From: Hyphomicrobiales bacterium
GTDB taxonomy: Bacteria > Pseudomonadota > Alphaproteobacteria > Rhizobiales > Rhizobiaceae
DNA: 64,000 nt
Assembly: GCA_003577315.1 (NCBI GenBank)
Contig: QEVK01000017.1
Location: forward strand, 1-64,000
Reading direction: 5' to 3'
The notes under the pieces were generated by a model. It did not search any database. It saw nothing but the letters and a program-made list of their open reading frames with translations, and was not told the origin of the DNA. A program made the translations under genes and the position numbers. Of the stretch, positions 49,696 to 59,155 are shown piece by piece. The number at the start of each line of letters is the position of its first letter. Positions within the stretch are counted from its first letter, which is position 1.

Positions 49696-50295
49696 ATGGA
49701 TTTCCGCGACGAGACTTCGACAGGGACGGGAACAGGCACGGGACGCAAGCCGAAGCGCGGCCGCGCCCTGTGGCGCCGGTTCGGCCGGCGGGAAGGCGGC
49801 AGCGTCGCCATCGAGTTCGCCGCCCTCGTCATCCCGTTCTCGCTGCTGGTCTTCGCCATCCTCGAGAGCTGCCTTGCCTTCGCCGCGCAGCAGATGCTGG
49901 CCAACGCCACCGACGACGTGGCCCGCCAGTTCCGCACCGGCCAGCTGAGGCCGGCGGACCTCGAGGCGAACCCCGACCGCGTGAGCGAAGAGATCTGCGA
50001 CAGGATCAAGATCGTGGTCGCGAACACCTGCCCGGGCCTGGAAGTCGACCTGAAGAGCTACCCCACCTTCGCGGACGCCGCCTCAAGGCGCATCCGCTTC
50101 AAGGAGGGCGGCGACCTCGACACCGACGACTTCGACACCAGACCCGGCCAGTCGGGCTCGAAGAACCAGCTTCGCGTGTTCTACCGCTGGCCGGTGATAA
50201 CCGATTTCATGCGCAAGTCGATGTCGAACCTGCCGGACGGCACGACGCTGCTGTTCGCCAGCGTGACCTGGCAGAACGAGCCCTTCGACGACTGA
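49696..50295 (+). CDS. TadE-like pseudopilin
   Basis: This 199-residue protein has a basic N-terminus (GRALWRRFGRREGG) and then the TadE signature SVAIEFAALVIPFSLLVFAI, which includes the prepilin-like Glu after the hydrophobic start. The rest is periplasmic, with a Cys pair (EEICDRIK, ANTCPGL) that may form a disulfide. TadE proteins are minor pseudopilins processed by CpaA. It is 146 bp after the N-domain gene; the gap contains GGTTAACGG at 49572-49580. Confidence 0.85.
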   Translation: MDFRDETSTGTGTGTGRKPKRGRALWRRFGRREGGSVAIEFAALVIPFSLLVFAILESCLAFAAQQMLANATDDVARQFRTGQLRPADLEANPDRVSEEICDRIKIVVANTCPGLEVDLKSYPTFADAASRRIRFKEGGDLDTDDFDTRPGQSGSKNQLRVFYRWPVITDFMRKSMSNLPDGTTLLFASVTWQNEPFDD

Positions 50296-50336
50296 CATTC
50301 GCACGAGATGCCGACACAGGCGGGGGAAACGGGGTG

Positions 50337-50957
50337 ATGGACAAGCGTGGCATCGCGACGGAAGAACGGCGGCAGGCGCGCACGCGGCTGGGCGCGTTCC
50401 TCAGGAACCGAAGGGGCGTGGCGGCGATCGAGTTCGCGCTCATCGCGCCGCTGCTTCTGACGCTGTATTTCGTCACCATCGAACTGGCGCAGGGCATGGA
50501 GACCGGCAAGAAGGTCAGCCGCATCGGCTCGATGGTGGCGGACCTCGTCGCGCAGCAGGGACGCCAGGTCAACACGGGCGAGCTCGACCCGATCATGGAG
50601 ATCGGCGAGGCGATCCTGCAACCCTACAACCGCTCGCGGGCGGACATCGTCATAACCGGCATCGAGATCGACAAGAACTCGAACGTGAAGGTGAAGTGGT
50701 CGCGCGCGATGCGGGGCGGCGTGTTCGGCCGCGACGCCAATGCCGGCGACACGACCACCGTTCCCGCGGAGCTGAAGATACCCGAGACCTTCCTGCTGCG
50801 CGTCACCGCCGAGCTCGAATACCTCCCGATCCTGGCCTGGACGGCGCAGCAGAAGACGTCGGTCGGCCTTCTGGGCATGTTCGACCACATCGCCATGCAG
50901 GAATCCTACTATCTGCGCCCGCGCATGAGCGCCGAGATCGATTGCACCAATTGCTGA
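50337..50957 (+). CDS. TadE/TadF-like pseudopilin
   Basis: This 206-residue protein is a second TadE-type subunit with the segment RRGVAAIEFALIAPLLLTLY after a basic head. The C-terminus ends in a Cys pair (EIDCTNC). It follows the first TadE-like gene by 41 bp and is probably co-transcribed with it. A TadG-type protein with a von Willebrand domain, usually the third member, is not seen in the window. GTG at 50334 is an alternative start. Confidence 0.85.
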   Translation: MDKRGIATEERRQARTRLGAFLRNRRGVAAIEFALIAPLLLTLYFVTIELAQGMETGKKVSRIGSMVADLVAQQGRQVNTGELDPIMEIGEAILQPYNRSRADIVITGIEIDKNSNVKVKWSRAMRGGVFGRDANAGDTTTVPAELKIPETFLLRVTAELEYLPILAWTAQQKTSVGLLGMFDHIAMQESYYLRPRMSAEIDCTNC

Positions 50958-50991
50958 GGCGGCGCGGGCGGCGCCTGCCGCCCCGCCCGCG

Positions 50992-51930
50992 TCACGGCCC
51001 GCCAAGCGCGGCGAGCGCCTCCTCGACCGGCGCATAGTCGGCCGCCGACACCGCGGCGAAGCCGCCGCCATGGCCCCCCGCAAGCCGCGCGCCGAGATCG
51101 ACGCCGTCATCGGCCGCGCGGGCGAGAAGCCCGGCCAGACGCTCCATGCGCGCGGCCGGCATGTCGGCGCGCACCGCGTGCGGCCCGTAGCGCAGCACGG
51201 CCGAGCGCCAGGCGACGCGCCATGCCGAGGGATCGAGCCCCGACGCCGCAAGCCATGCAAGCGTGCCGGAAACGGCCGCGTCGTCGCCGTCGCCGTCCTC
51301 CGCCGTCGCCGGAACCCAGCCGAAGAAGCCGTCGACCTCGCCGCGCAGGAACAGGGCCTGCGCGTGCGCGGCGCTTTGCGCCTCGACCAGCCGCCCCCCG
51401 GCAGCCGCTTCACGCGCCTCGCGCGAGGCGGCAAGCGGCGCCAGCCTCGTGGCGAGGCTGTCGGCGGGGCCGAGCGCGAGCCTGCCCGCGCCGCCCGGGC
51501 CGTCCGTCCTGACGACCAGCACCGAGCGGAAGCCGACCGCGCCGCCTGCGTCGACCGGCTGGGCGAGCGGCACGAGGCAGCCGCAGCGCAGCGATGCCGC
51601 CGCATAGGCGGGCGCGCTGTAGACGGCATAGTCGATGCGGCCCCCGATCTGCGCCTCGGCGAGCGCGGCGTAGTCGCGCGCCACCATCACCTCGACCGGC
51701 AGGCCGAGCGCGCCCGAATAGGCGGCCTTGATCTGCCCCAGCCCCTCGACGCCGGCCTCCTCGCCGGGGAGCGCGACAAGCCCGATGCGGAAGGGCTCCT
51801 GCGCGCCCTCCCGCGCCCCCTCCTGTGCCGATGCCGGCCCGCCGGCGGCGAGGACGGCGAGCGACACCGCCGCCGCGGCGGCGGCCCCGCGCGCCGTGCC
51901 CTTCCCTGCCGCCCGCCTTGTTGCCGTCAT
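50992..51930 (-). CDS. Orphan PhnD-like periplasmic binding protein
   Basis: This 312-residue protein has a signal peptide (to about PASAQ) and a phosphate/phosphonate-binding-type PBP fold: [40 protein letters not shown], and [20 protein letters not shown]. No ABC permease or ATPase gene is adjacent, so it may serve a distant transporter or act as a sensor. It is convergent with the TadE-like gene and divergent from deoB. The ligand is not evident. Confidence 0.75.
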   Translation of the reverse strand: MTATRRAAGKGTARGAAAAAAVSLAVLAAGGPASAQEGAREGAQEPFRIGLVALPGEEAGVEGLGQIKAAYSGALGLPVEVMVARDYAALAEAQIGGRIDYAVYSAPAYAAASLRCGCLVPLAQPVDAGGAVGFRSVLVVRTDGPGGAGRLALGPADSLATRLAPLAASREAREAAAGGRLVEAQSAAHAQALFLRGEVDGFFGWVPATAEDGDGDDAAVSGTLAWLAASGLDPSAWRVAWRSAVLRYGPHAVRADMPAARMERLAGLLARAADDGVDLGARLAGGHGGGFAAVSAADYAPVEEALAALGGP

Positions 51931-51986
51931 GTCCGAAGCTCCGCCGCATCTTTCGCCCGGCATTTTCGCGGGTTTTGGTTTCCGAA

Positions 51987-52015
51987 TTGCCAAGGCCTGC
52001 GTCGCGGCCTATCTC
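51987..52015 (+). promoter_or_regulatory. Possible deoB promoter
   Basis: TTGCCA is followed after 17 bp by TATCTC, placing the transcript start about 30 nt ahead of the deoB ATG. The -10 element is weak. Confidence 0.35.
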
Positions 52016-52051
52016 TCGGCCAAGCGGTTCCGGCGAATGACAGGAGTGTCG

Positions 52052-53281
52052 ATGGCGCGCGCCTTCCTCTTCGTGCTCGATTCCTTCGGCATAGGCGGCG
52101 CGCCGGACGCCGGGCGCTATGGCGACGAGGGCGCCGACACGTTCGGCCATATCGAGGCGGAGTGCGCGGCCGGCCGGGCCGACATCGCGGGCGTGCGCGC
52201 CGGCCCCTTGCGCATTCCCCACATGCGCGGCCTCGGCCTTGCCCATGCCGCCGCCCTCGCCCACGGCCGGCCCATGCCCGCCGAAGCGCCGCGCGGCTTC
52301 TTCGGCGCGGCGACCGAGATCTCCAACGGCAAGGACACGCCCTCCGGCCATTGGGAGATCGCCGGCCTGCCGGCGCGCTTCGACTGGGGCTATTTCCCCG
52401 ATGCCGAGCCCGCCTTTCCGGCCGAGCTTACCGGGGCGCTCATCCGCGAGGGCGGCCTTCCCGGCATCCTCGGCAACCGGCACGCCTCGGGCACCGCCAT
52501 CCTCGAGCAGCTCGGGGAGGAGCATATCCGCACCGGCAGGCCGATCTGCTACACCTCGGTCGACTCGGTGATCCAGATCGCCGCCCACGAGAGCCATTTC
52601 GGGCTGGAGCGGCTCTACGCGCTGTGCGCCGTCGCGCGCGGCCTGGCCGACCGCTGGCGCATCGGCCGCGTCGTCGCCCGCCCCTTCACCGGCGAGACGG
52701 CCGCCACCTTCGTGCGCACGCCCAACCGCCGCGACTTCGCCACGCCGCCGCCCGAACCCACCCTGCTCGACCGGCTGGAAGCGGAAGGGCGCAAGGTGCT
52801 CGCCGTCGGCAAGATCGGCGACATCTTCTGCCATCGCGGCATCTCCAGCCTGCGCAAGGCCTCCGGCAACATGGCGATGTTCGACGCGGCGCTTTCGGCG
52901 ATGGACGAGGCCGGCGACGGCGATCTCGTCTTCGCCAATTTCGTCGATTTCGACACCGAGTTCGGCCACCGCCGCGACGTGGCGGGCTATGCGGCGGCGC
53001 TGGAGGCCTTCGACGCGCGGCTGCCGCAGGCGCTGTCGCGGCTGCGCCGCGGCGACATGCTGGTGCTGACGGCCGACCATGGCTGCGACCCCACTTATCG
53101 CGGCACCGACCACACGCGCGAGCGCGTGCCGATCGTCGGCGCCGGCCCGGGGCTGAGGCCGGGATCGGTCGGCCTGCGCGCCACCTGTGCCGACATCGGC
53201 GAGACGGTGGCCGAGCATCTGGGCATCGCGCCCGGCCGCCACGGCGCCTCGTTCAGAAGCGGGCTCGCCGCCGATGCCTGA
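52052..53281 (+). CDS. deoB: Phosphopentomutase
   Basis: This 409-residue alkaline-phosphatase-fold enzyme converts (deoxy)ribose 1-phosphate to 5-phosphate in nucleoside salvage. Metal-site motifs are [51 protein letters not shown] and [20 protein letters not shown]. The ATG at 52052 has AGGAG upstream. It overlaps mutM by eight bases. Confidence 0.96.
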   Translation: MARAFLFVLDSFGIGGAPDAGRYGDEGADTFGHIEAECAAGRADIAGVRAGPLRIPHMRGLGLAHAAALAHGRPMPAEAPRGFFGAATEISNGKDTPSGHWEIAGLPARFDWGYFPDAEPAFPAELTGALIREGGLPGILGNRHASGTAILEQLGEEHIRTGRPICYTSVDSVIQIAAHESHFGLERLYALCAVARGLADRWRIGRVVARPFTGETAATFVRTPNRRDFATPPPEPTLLDRLEAEGRKVLAVGKIGDIFCHRGISSLRKASGNMAMFDAALSAMDEAGDGDLVFANFVDFDTEFGHRRDVAGYAAALEAFDARLPQALSRLRRGDMLVLTADHGCDPTYRGTDHTRERVPIVGAGPGLRPGSVGLRATCADIGETVAEHLGIAPGRHGASFRSGLAADA

Positions 53282-54155
53282 GCTGCCCGAGGTCGAGACC
53301 GTGCGGCGGGGCTTACAACCCGTGTTCGAGGGCGCGCGCATCCTCGACGTCGAGCAGCGCCGGCCGGACCTGCGCTACCCCTTCCCGCCCGACTTCGCCC
53401 GCCGCCTTCGCGGCCGCACCGTGGTCTCGCTCGGCCGGCGGGCGAAATATCTGATCGCCCATCTCGACGCCGACCCGGTGCTGATCTGCCATCTGGGCAT
53501 GTCCGGCTCTTTTCGTATCCACTCCGGCGCCGCCGAGACGCTGCCGGGCGAGTTCCACCACGCCCGCTCCAAGGACGAGGCCCACGACCACGTCGTCTTC
53601 CACCTGAAGGACCAGGCGGGAGAAAGCCGTCGCGTCGTCTTCAACGATCCCCGCCGCTTCGGCTTCATGCTGTTCTGCGAGGCGGCCAGCCTCGACGCGC
53701 ACCCTTCGCTCGCCGGCCTCGGCGTGGAGCCGACCGGCAACGCGCTCGACGGGCCGCTGCTTGCCCGCCTGCTTTCCGGCCGGCGCGTGGCCGTCAAGGC
53801 CGCGCTGCTCGACCAGCGGCTGATCGCCGGGCTCGGCAACATCTACGTCTGCGAGGCGCTGTGGCGCGCCGGCATTCCGCCTGCCCGCGAGGCGGGCGCC
53901 GTCGCGGCCGACCCCGCCCTGTGCGCGGCGCTGGCCGAGGCCGTCCGCGCCGTGATCGCCGAGGCGATCGAAGCCGGCGGCTCGTCGCTGCGCGACCACA
54001 TCCGCACCGACGGCTCGCTCGGCTATTTCCAGCATTCCTTCAGCGTCTACGACCGCGAGGGCGAGGCATGCCGCCGGCCCGGCTGCGGCGGCGCGGTCTC
54101 GCGCCTCGTGCAGGCCGGACGCTCGACCTTCTATTGCCCGTCCTGCCAGGCTTGA
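53274..54155 (+). CDS. mutM: Formamidopyrimidine-DNA glycosylase
   Basis: This 293-residue base-excision repair enzyme removes 8-oxoguanine. It starts [14 protein letters not shown], so the catalytic Pro2 and Glu3 are present; the conserved Lys is in [11 protein letters not shown], and the helix-two-turn-helix in [20 protein letters not shown]. The C-terminal zinc finger is [10 protein letters not shown]...CPSC. The ATG at 53274 overlaps the end of deoB. Confidence 0.96.
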   Translation: MPELPEVETVRRGLQPVFEGARILDVEQRRPDLRYPFPPDFARRLRGRTVVSLGRRAKYLIAHLDADPVLICHLGMSGSFRIHSGAAETLPGEFHHARSKDEAHDHVVFHLKDQAGESRRVVFNDPRRFGFMLFCEAASLDAHPSLAGLGVEPTGNALDGPLLARLLSGRRVAVKAALLDQRLIAGLGNIYVCEALWRAGIPPAREAGAVAADPALCAALAEAVRAVIAEAIEAGGSSLRDHIRTDGSLGYFQHSFSVYDREGEACRRPGCGGAVSRLVQAGRSTFYCPSCQA

Positions 54156-54203
54156 GCTATTGGCAGGGCCGAGACGACGCCAGCAGCGAGAGGGAGAAGC
54201 ACC

Positions 54204-54977
54204 ATGGCCTACGAGACGATCCTCGTCGAAACCCGCGGCAAGGTGGGGCTGATCACGCTCAACCGCCCGCAGGCGCTCAACGCGCTCAATTCGGCGGTCG
54301 AGCGCGACCTGGTCGCCGCGCTTGAGGCCTTCGAGGCCGACGCCGGCATCGGCGCCGTCGTCATCACCGGCTCCGAAAAGGCGTTCGCCGCCGGCGCCGA
54401 CATCAAGGAGATGAGCGAGAAGTCCTACATCGACATGTATGCGTCGGACTTCTTCTCCGGCTGGGACGCGCTGCTGCGCATCAGGAAGCCGATCATCGCC
54501 GCCGTGTCGGGCTACGCGCTGGGCGGCGGCTGCGAGCTCGCCATGATGTGCGACTTCATCATCGCCGCCGACAACGCCAGGTTCGGCCAGCCCGAGATCA
54601 CGCTCGGCGTCATGCCCGGCATGGGCGGCTCGCAGCGGCTGACCCGCTTCGTCGGCAAGGCCAAGGCCATGGACATGTGCCTGACCGGGCGCATGATGGA
54701 CGCCGCCGAGGCCGAGCGCGCGGGGCTGGTGTCGCGCGTGGTGCCGGCGGGCGAGCTGATCGAGGAGACGCTGAAGGCGGCCGCCAGGATCGCCGAATTC
54801 TCGCTGCCGGCGGTGATGATGGTCAAGGAGGCGGTCAACCGCTCCTACGAGACCACGCTGGCGGAGGGCCTGCGCTTCGAGCGGCGGGTGTTCCATTCCA
54901 TGTTCGCGCTGGAGGACCAGAAGGAGGGCATGGCCGCCTTCACCGAGAAGCGCAAGGCGAACTTCCGCGACCGCTGA
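54204..54977 (+). CDS. Enoyl-CoA hydratase
   Basis: This 257-residue crotonase-fold enzyme hydrates 2-enoyl-CoA in beta-oxidation. The oxyanion-hole region [10 protein letters not shown] and both catalytic Glu positions ([15 protein letters not shown] and [18 protein letters not shown]) match short-chain enoyl-CoA hydratase. The C-terminal helices ([20 protein letters not shown]) are standard. It follows mutM by 48 bp, and the rpsT promoter lies just beyond its stop. Confidence 0.93.
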   Translation: MAYETILVETRGKVGLITLNRPQALNALNSAVERDLVAALEAFEADAGIGAVVITGSEKAFAAGADIKEMSEKSYIDMYASDFFSGWDALLRIRKPIIAAVSGYALGGGCELAMMCDFIIAADNARFGQPEITLGVMPGMGGSQRLTRFVGKAKAMDMCLTGRMMDAAEAERAGLVSRVVPAGELIEETLKAAARIAEFSLPAVMMVKEAVNRSYETTLAEGLRFERRVFHSMFALEDQKEGMAAFTEKRKANFRDR

Positions 54978-55005
54978 GGGCGGCGAAAGAGTCGGCGCGC
55001 GGGCG

Positions 55006-55034
55006 TTGACGCGACCGCAAACCTTCTCTATAAG
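55006..55034 (+). promoter_or_regulatory. rpsT promoter
   Basis: TTGACG is followed after exactly 17 bp by TATAAG, the strongest housekeeping-type promoter seen in the window. The predicted leader before rpsT is about 110 nt, room for translational autocontrol by S20. Confidence 0.8.
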
Positions 55035-55151
55035 CCGCCGCAACCAAGGCGGCCTGTGGGCTGCCCCTTATGCGCTGCGCCGGACGGAACGGCCCTTTTG
55101 GGACAACCGGACAAGGCGTGACCACGCTGACAGTTTTGAGAGAGAGGCATC

Positions 55152-55418
55152 ATGGCCAACACGTCTTCGGCCAAAAAGGCAACGCGCAAGATCGCCCGCC
55201 GGACCGCGATCAACAAGAACCGCCGGTCGCGCGTGCGCACCTTCGTGCGCAAGGTCGAGGAAGCGCTGGCCGCCGGCGACAAGGCCGCGGCCGAGGCCGC
55301 CTTCGCCGCCGCCCAGCCGGAGCTGGCGCGCGCCGCCTCCAAGGGCGTCCTGCACCGCAACACCGCCTCCCGCAAGGTCTCGCGGCTGGCCCAGCGGGTC
55401 AAGGCGCTCAACGCCTGA
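55152..55418 (+). CDS. rpsT: 30S ribosomal protein S20
   Basis: This 88-residue basic helical protein begins [20 protein letters not shown] and contains [20 protein letters not shown] and [20 protein letters not shown], matching S20. AGAGAGGC precedes the ATG. It has its own strong promoter and a clear terminator, and it precedes dnaA, the usual Rhizobiales order. Confidence 0.97.
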   Translation: MANTSSAKKATRKIARRTAINKNRRSRVRTFVRKVEEALAAGDKAAAEAAFAAAQPELARAASKGVLHRNTASRKVSRLAQRVKALNA

Positions 55419-55490
55419 GCGGACCCCTCCCCGGGTCCCCTCCCGACGCCCCATCGGGGCGCCCGGCGCAAACCGTTTCCAGCATGCCGG

Positions 55491-55520
55491 CCCGGCGCGA
55501 AAGCGCCGGGTTTTTATTTT
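55491..55520 (+). terminator. rpsT intrinsic terminator
   Basis: CCCGGCGC and GCGCCGGG form a perfect 8-bp stem with a GAAA tetraloop, followed by TTTTTATTTT. Confidence 0.92.
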
Positions 55521-55644
55521 GCCGCGCAGCGCAAAAGCCGTCGCCCCGCGGCGCGGCCGCATTGCCGGCTCAGCACGCCCGGGCCGGGCCGGCAGGGTCT
55601 CGTTACGTTATCGGGCAGCTCGGACCGTACAAAAAAAGACAAGC

Positions 55645-55829
55645 GATTCCAGATACTTGCTCGTGGTGGCGATTCAGGGCCGGTCCGCGCGCGGAACGTC
55701 TCCCGAACACCCGGCTGTCAAGCGCATTTTGTCGCGGAAGGCAGCTTTCATTCGCTGCTGCTGAAAGGTTTTGAATCAAAACGACTTATCGTCAGCGATG
55801 CTGACGGAAGCAGCGAGTCAAGGCGAATC
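55645..55829. promoter_or_regulatory. GANTC cluster and palindromes upstream of dnaA
   Basis: Five GANTC sites (55645, 55671, 55773, 55815, 55825) fall within 185 bp. The 15-bp palindrome GTTTTGAATCAAAAC (55768-55782) contains one of them, and CGTCAGC/GCTGACG (55790-55806, 3-bp gap) lies next to it. CcrM methylation of GANTC sites controls dnaA in Caulobacter, so a similar cell-cycle switch is plausible here. Confidence 0.6.
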
Positions 55830-56241
55830 TTGCGCCTCAATCATGAAAAATTCCTTACCTGTCTATTGCCCTGGAGCCGGCCTTTTTTGTAGAGTTCTGA
55901 CATCGAACGGGGCGGGCGAAAAGCCCGTCTGACCCAGCCAGACAGCGGCGACAGCGCGACGTGGACAACAGTCCGCGGGCGGTCGGGTCATGTCTGTTCG
56001 ACGCGAGGGAAACGGCGATATGGCATGGCGTTGCGGCCCCGGGCGAGTGTCCGGGGGGCGGGGTTTCATGCGCCGTGGTCCGAGGGGCGCGCCGCCCGAT
56101 GCGGAAGGGCGGGGCGAAGCAGGAAAGGAGAGGCAAGGCCGGATGGGCCGGTACGAGGAACGGCAACGATAACGGGCGGACGCCGCGCCGGCATTGCGGC
56201 AGGCGGCGACGACAGCCCGACAGGCAGGACAGGGAAGCATA

Positions 56242-57807
56242 ATGCAGAGCGACATTGCATCGCGGGCCGATAAGGACGCGCCGGTTTTGGTTTGTAAATT
56301 TGACGAGGGGGCGGATATGGCGGCGTCGGGCGGCTCCGAGGCAAGTTTCGAGCGCGTCAAGGCGCAGCTCAAGGCCCGGCTTGGCAACGACGTCTATTCG
56401 AGCTGGTTCGGCCGCATGAAGCTGGCCGAGACCTCGCGGGGGCTGGTGCGCCTTTCGGTGCCGACCGCCTTCCTGCGGCAGTGGATCAACAGCCACTATC
56501 TCGACCTGATCGCGGAGTTGTGGAAGCAGGACGATGCGTCGGTGCTGAAGGTGGAGATCGTGGTGCGCTCGGCCGTGCGCGGCAACGCCCCGGCCACCGA
56601 CGAGGACCGGCGCGAGCCGCGCAGGCCGCAGCCCCGCACGGCCGCGGGCACGGGCGCGACGAACGGCGCCGCAAATGGCGCGGCCGGGCCGGTGCGCGCC
56701 GACAGGCCGGCGCCGCAGCGCCCCGCCGCTTCCGACCCGCAGACGTCGCGGCAGGCCGTGCTCGGCTCGCCGCTCGACGCCCGCTACACCTTCGACTCCT
56801 TCGTGGAGGGGCCGTCCAACCGCGTCGCCTTCGCCGCCGCCCGCTCGGTGGCCGAATCCTCGGCCAGCGCGCTGCGCTTCAACCCGCTGTTCATCCACGC
56901 CTCGGTGGGGCTCGGCAAGACGCACCTGCTGCAGGCCATCGCCGCCGAGGCCATCGTGCGCAAGCCGCAGGCCCGCGTCGTCTACCTGACGGCCGAGTAT
57001 TTCATGTGGCGCTTCGCCACCGCGATCCGCGACAACTACGCCCTTCACCTCAAGGAGCAGTTCCGCGACATCGACCTGCTCATCATCGACGACATGCAGT
57101 TCCTGCAGGGCAAGTCGATCCAGCACGAGTTCTGCCACCTGATCAACATGCTGCTCGACAGCGCGCGGCAGGTGGTGGTGGCCGCCGACCGGCCGCCGGC
57201 GGAGCTGGAATCGCTCGAGCCGCGCGTGCGCTCGCGGCTCAACGGCGGCGTGGCGCTGGAGATGGGCGCGCCCGATTTCGCCATGCGCCTGTCGATCCTC
57301 AAGCACCGGCTGGCGGCCGCGGCGATGGAGGACGGCGCCGTCGACATTCCCGAGGAGATCCTCGCCCACATCGCCCAGACCGTGACCGGCAGCGGCCGCG
57401 AGCTCGAAGGCGCGTTCAACCAGGTGCTGTTCCGCCAGTCGTTCGAGCCGGAAATGTCGGTCGCCTGGGTCGAGGAGATGCTCGGCAGCATGTACCGCGC
57501 CGGCGAGCCCAAGCGCGTGCGCATCGAGGACATCCAGCGCATCGTGGCGCGCCACTACAACGTGTCGAAGACGGAGCTTCTGTCGAACCGGCGCACGCGC
57601 ACCATCGTCAAGCCGCGCCAGGTGGCGATGTATCTGGCCAAGGTGATGACGCCGCGCTCCCTGCCCGAGATCGGCCGCCGCTTCGGCGGGCGCGATCACA
57701 CCACGGTGCTGCACGCCGTGCGCAAGATCGAGAGCCTGTCGAGCGCCGACGGCACCATGGCGCAGGAGCTGGAGCTCTTGAAGCGGCTGATCGGCGACCA
57801 GGCATAG
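56242..57807 (+). CDS. dnaA: Chromosomal replication initiator DnaA
   Basis: This 521-residue AAA+ initiator has domain I ([20 protein letters not shown]), a long Ala/Pro/Gly-rich linker (about residues 120-185) and the ATPase domain III with Walker [19 protein letters not shown] and Walker [15 protein letters not shown]. The DNA-binding domain IV ends in the signature [17 protein letters not shown]. The ATG at 56242 has AGGGA upstream and gives [10 protein letters not shown]; a second ATG at 56317 (MAASGG) could also serve. dnaN follows after 197 bp. Confidence 0.96.
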   Translation: MQSDIASRADKDAPVLVCKFDEGADMAASGGSEASFERVKAQLKARLGNDVYSSWFGRMKLAETSRGLVRLSVPTAFLRQWINSHYLDLIAELWKQDDASVLKVEIVVRSAVRGNAPATDEDRREPRRPQPRTAAGTGATNGAANGAAGPVRADRPAPQRPAASDPQTSRQAVLGSPLDARYTFDSFVEGPSNRVAFAAARSVAESSASALRFNPLFIHASVGLGKTHLLQAIAAEAIVRKPQARVVYLTAEYFMWRFATAIRDNYALHLKEQFRDIDLLIIDDMQFLQGKSIQHEFCHLINMLLDSARQVVVAADRPPAELESLEPRVRSRLNGGVALEMGAPDFAMRLSILKHRLAAAAMEDGAVDIPEEILAHIAQTVTGSGRELEGAFNQVLFRQSFEPEMSVAWVEEMLGSMYRAGEPKRVRIEDIQRIVARHYNVSKTELLSNRRTRTIVKPRQVAMYLAKVMTPRSLPEIGRRFGGRDHTTVLHAVRKIESLSSADGTMAQELELLKRLIGDQA

Positions 57808-57844
57808 GGCGAAGGCCGCACGAGCTGGGGAAAGCGGGCCCCCG

Positions 57845-57867
57845 CCCGCGCGCAGGCCGCGCGCGGG
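57845..57867 (+). other. GC stem-loop after dnaA
   Basis: CCCGCGCGC and GCGCGCGGG form a perfect 9-bp stem with a 5-nt loop about 37 bp past the dnaA stop. The tail CTTGCCTTT is only weakly T-rich, so a pause or weak terminator is more likely than full termination. Confidence 0.45.
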
Positions 57868-57889
57868 CTTGCCTTTGGAGGCGTTTTCC

Positions 57890-57931
57890 TGTCAGGTTCG
57901 TCGTCCATTCGCGCGCCCGACGAGCCTGACA
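57890..57931. other. Long dyad upstream of dnaN
   Basis: TGTCAGGTTCGTCG and CGACGAGCCTGACA form a 14-bp inverted repeat with one mismatch (G-U in RNA) and a 14-bp spacer, ending 73 bp before dnaN. There is no T run. It could be a regulatory RNA hairpin in a dnaA-dnaN transcript or a protein-binding site. Confidence 0.6.
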
Positions 57932-58004
57932 CCCGCACCGGGGAGGGGGGGCCGGCCACGGCGCGACGCCGAAAAACCGTCTGCCTGCAGGATCCTTGCG
58001 TATC

Positions 58005-59123
58005 ATGCGTGTCATTCTCGAACGCTCCAATCTGCTCAAGTCGCTGAACCATGTCCACCGCGTGGTCGAGCGGCGCAACACGATCCCGATCCTGTCGAAC
58101 GTGCTGCTCGTCGCCTCCGGCGCGAGCCTGGAGATGAAGGCCACCGACCTCGACCTCGAGGTGACGGAGGCCACCGCCGCCAATGTCGAGCAGGCGGGCG
58201 CCACGACCGTGCCGGCGCACCTGCTCTACGACATCGTGCGCAAGCTGCCCGACGGCGCCGAGGTGATGCTGAAGCTCGACGAGAGCGGCAATTTCGTCTC
58301 CGTCGTCTCCGGCCGCTCCTCCTTCCGGTTGCAGAGCCTGCCGCAGGCCGACTTCCCCGAGCTGTCGGCCGGCTCGTTCAGCCACATCTTCCGCCTCGAC
58401 TCGCAGGCGCTGAAGGGGCTGATCGAGAAGACCCAGTTCGCGATCTCCACCGAGGAGACGCGCTACTATCTCAACGGCATCTTCCTCCACACCCACGAGG
58501 AGGGCGGCCGCCTCAAGCTGCGCTCGGTGGCGACCGACGGCCACAGGCTGGCGCGCGCCGAGGTCGACGCGCCCGCCGGCTCGGAGGGCATGCCGGGCAT
58601 CATCATCCCGCGCAAGACGGTCAGCGAGCTTCAGAAGCTGGTCGACGACCCCGACGTGGCGGTGACGACGGAACTCTCGGACACCAAGATCCGCTTCACC
58701 ATCGGCTCGGTGGTGCTGACCTCGAAGCTGATCGACGGCACCTTCCCCGACTACCAGCGCGTCATCCCGACCGGCAACGACAAGCGGCTTACCATCGACC
58801 GGCAGAGCTTCGCCCAGGCGGTCGACCGCGTCTCGACCATCTCGTCGGAGCGCGGCCGCGCCGTCAAGCTCGCCATCGCCTCGGGCATGGTGACGCTGAC
58901 GGTCAACAACCCGGATTCGGGCAGCGCCACCGACGAGATCGCCGCCGACTACGACGCCGACCCGATCGAGATCGGCTTCAACGCCAAGTACCTGCTCGAC
59001 GTCGCCGCGCAGCTTTCCGGCAGCGAGGCGCGCTTCCTGCTCGCCGACGCCGGCTCGCCGACGCTGATCCAGGACACGGCCGACGACGACGCGCTCTACG
59101 TGCTGATGCCGATGCGCGTTTGA
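58005..59123 (+). CDS. dnaN: DNA polymerase III beta subunit (sliding clamp)
   Basis: This 372-residue clamp has the three-domain beta fold: MRVILERSNLLKSLNHVHRV, ETRYYLNGIFLHTHEEGGRL and IEIGFNAKYLLDVAAQLSGS. The C-terminal ALYVLMPMRV is canonical. The ATG at 58005 gives the usual Rhizobiales length; a TTG nine bases earlier is possible. It lies between dnaA and recF. Confidence 0.97.
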   Translation: MRVILERSNLLKSLNHVHRVVERRNTIPILSNVLLVASGASLEMKATDLDLEVTEATAANVEQAGATTVPAHLLYDIVRKLPDGAEVMLKLDESGNFVSVVSGRSSFRLQSLPQADFPELSAGSFSHIFRLDSQALKGLIEKTQFAISTEETRYYLNGIFLHTHEEGGRLKLRSVATDGHRLARAEVDAPAGSEGMPGIIIPRKTVSELQKLVDDPDVAVTTELSDTKIRFTIGSVVLTSKLIDGTFPDYQRVIPTGNDKRLTIDRQSFAQAVDRVSTISSERGRAVKLAIASGMVTLTVNNPDSGSATDEIAADYDADPIEIGFNAKYLLDVAAQLSGSEARFLLADAGSPTLIQDTADDDALYVLMPMRV

Positions 59124-59155
59124 GCCGGGAGGCCCCGACGGGACCGGGCAGCCAG

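Larger units (their letters stand above)
55419..56241. other. rpsT-dnaA intergenic region (823 bp)
   Basis: No convincing gene is seen. From low to high coordinates it holds the rpsT terminator, then an AT-richer stretch (about 55620-55870) with five GANTC sites and two palindromes. A GC-rich stretch of about 370 bp follows and probably forms the dnaA leader. Small open frames in the last part lack ribosome-binding sites and family features. No TTATCCACA-type DnaA box was found. Confidence 0.6.

Noticed and set aside
55419..56241. Chromosomal origin next to dnaA
   Set aside because: I found no TTATCCACA-type boxes or AT-rich unwinding repeats, only isolated TTATCG words. In many Alphaproteobacteria the origin is near hemE rather than dnaA. 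Cumulative GC skew on the whole chromosome would decide.
55961..56242. Small protein in the dnaA leader (about 93 residues)
   Set aside because: It overlaps other open frames in the same GC-rich stretch, has no ribosome-binding site and no recognisable feature, and ends exactly at the dnaA start region.
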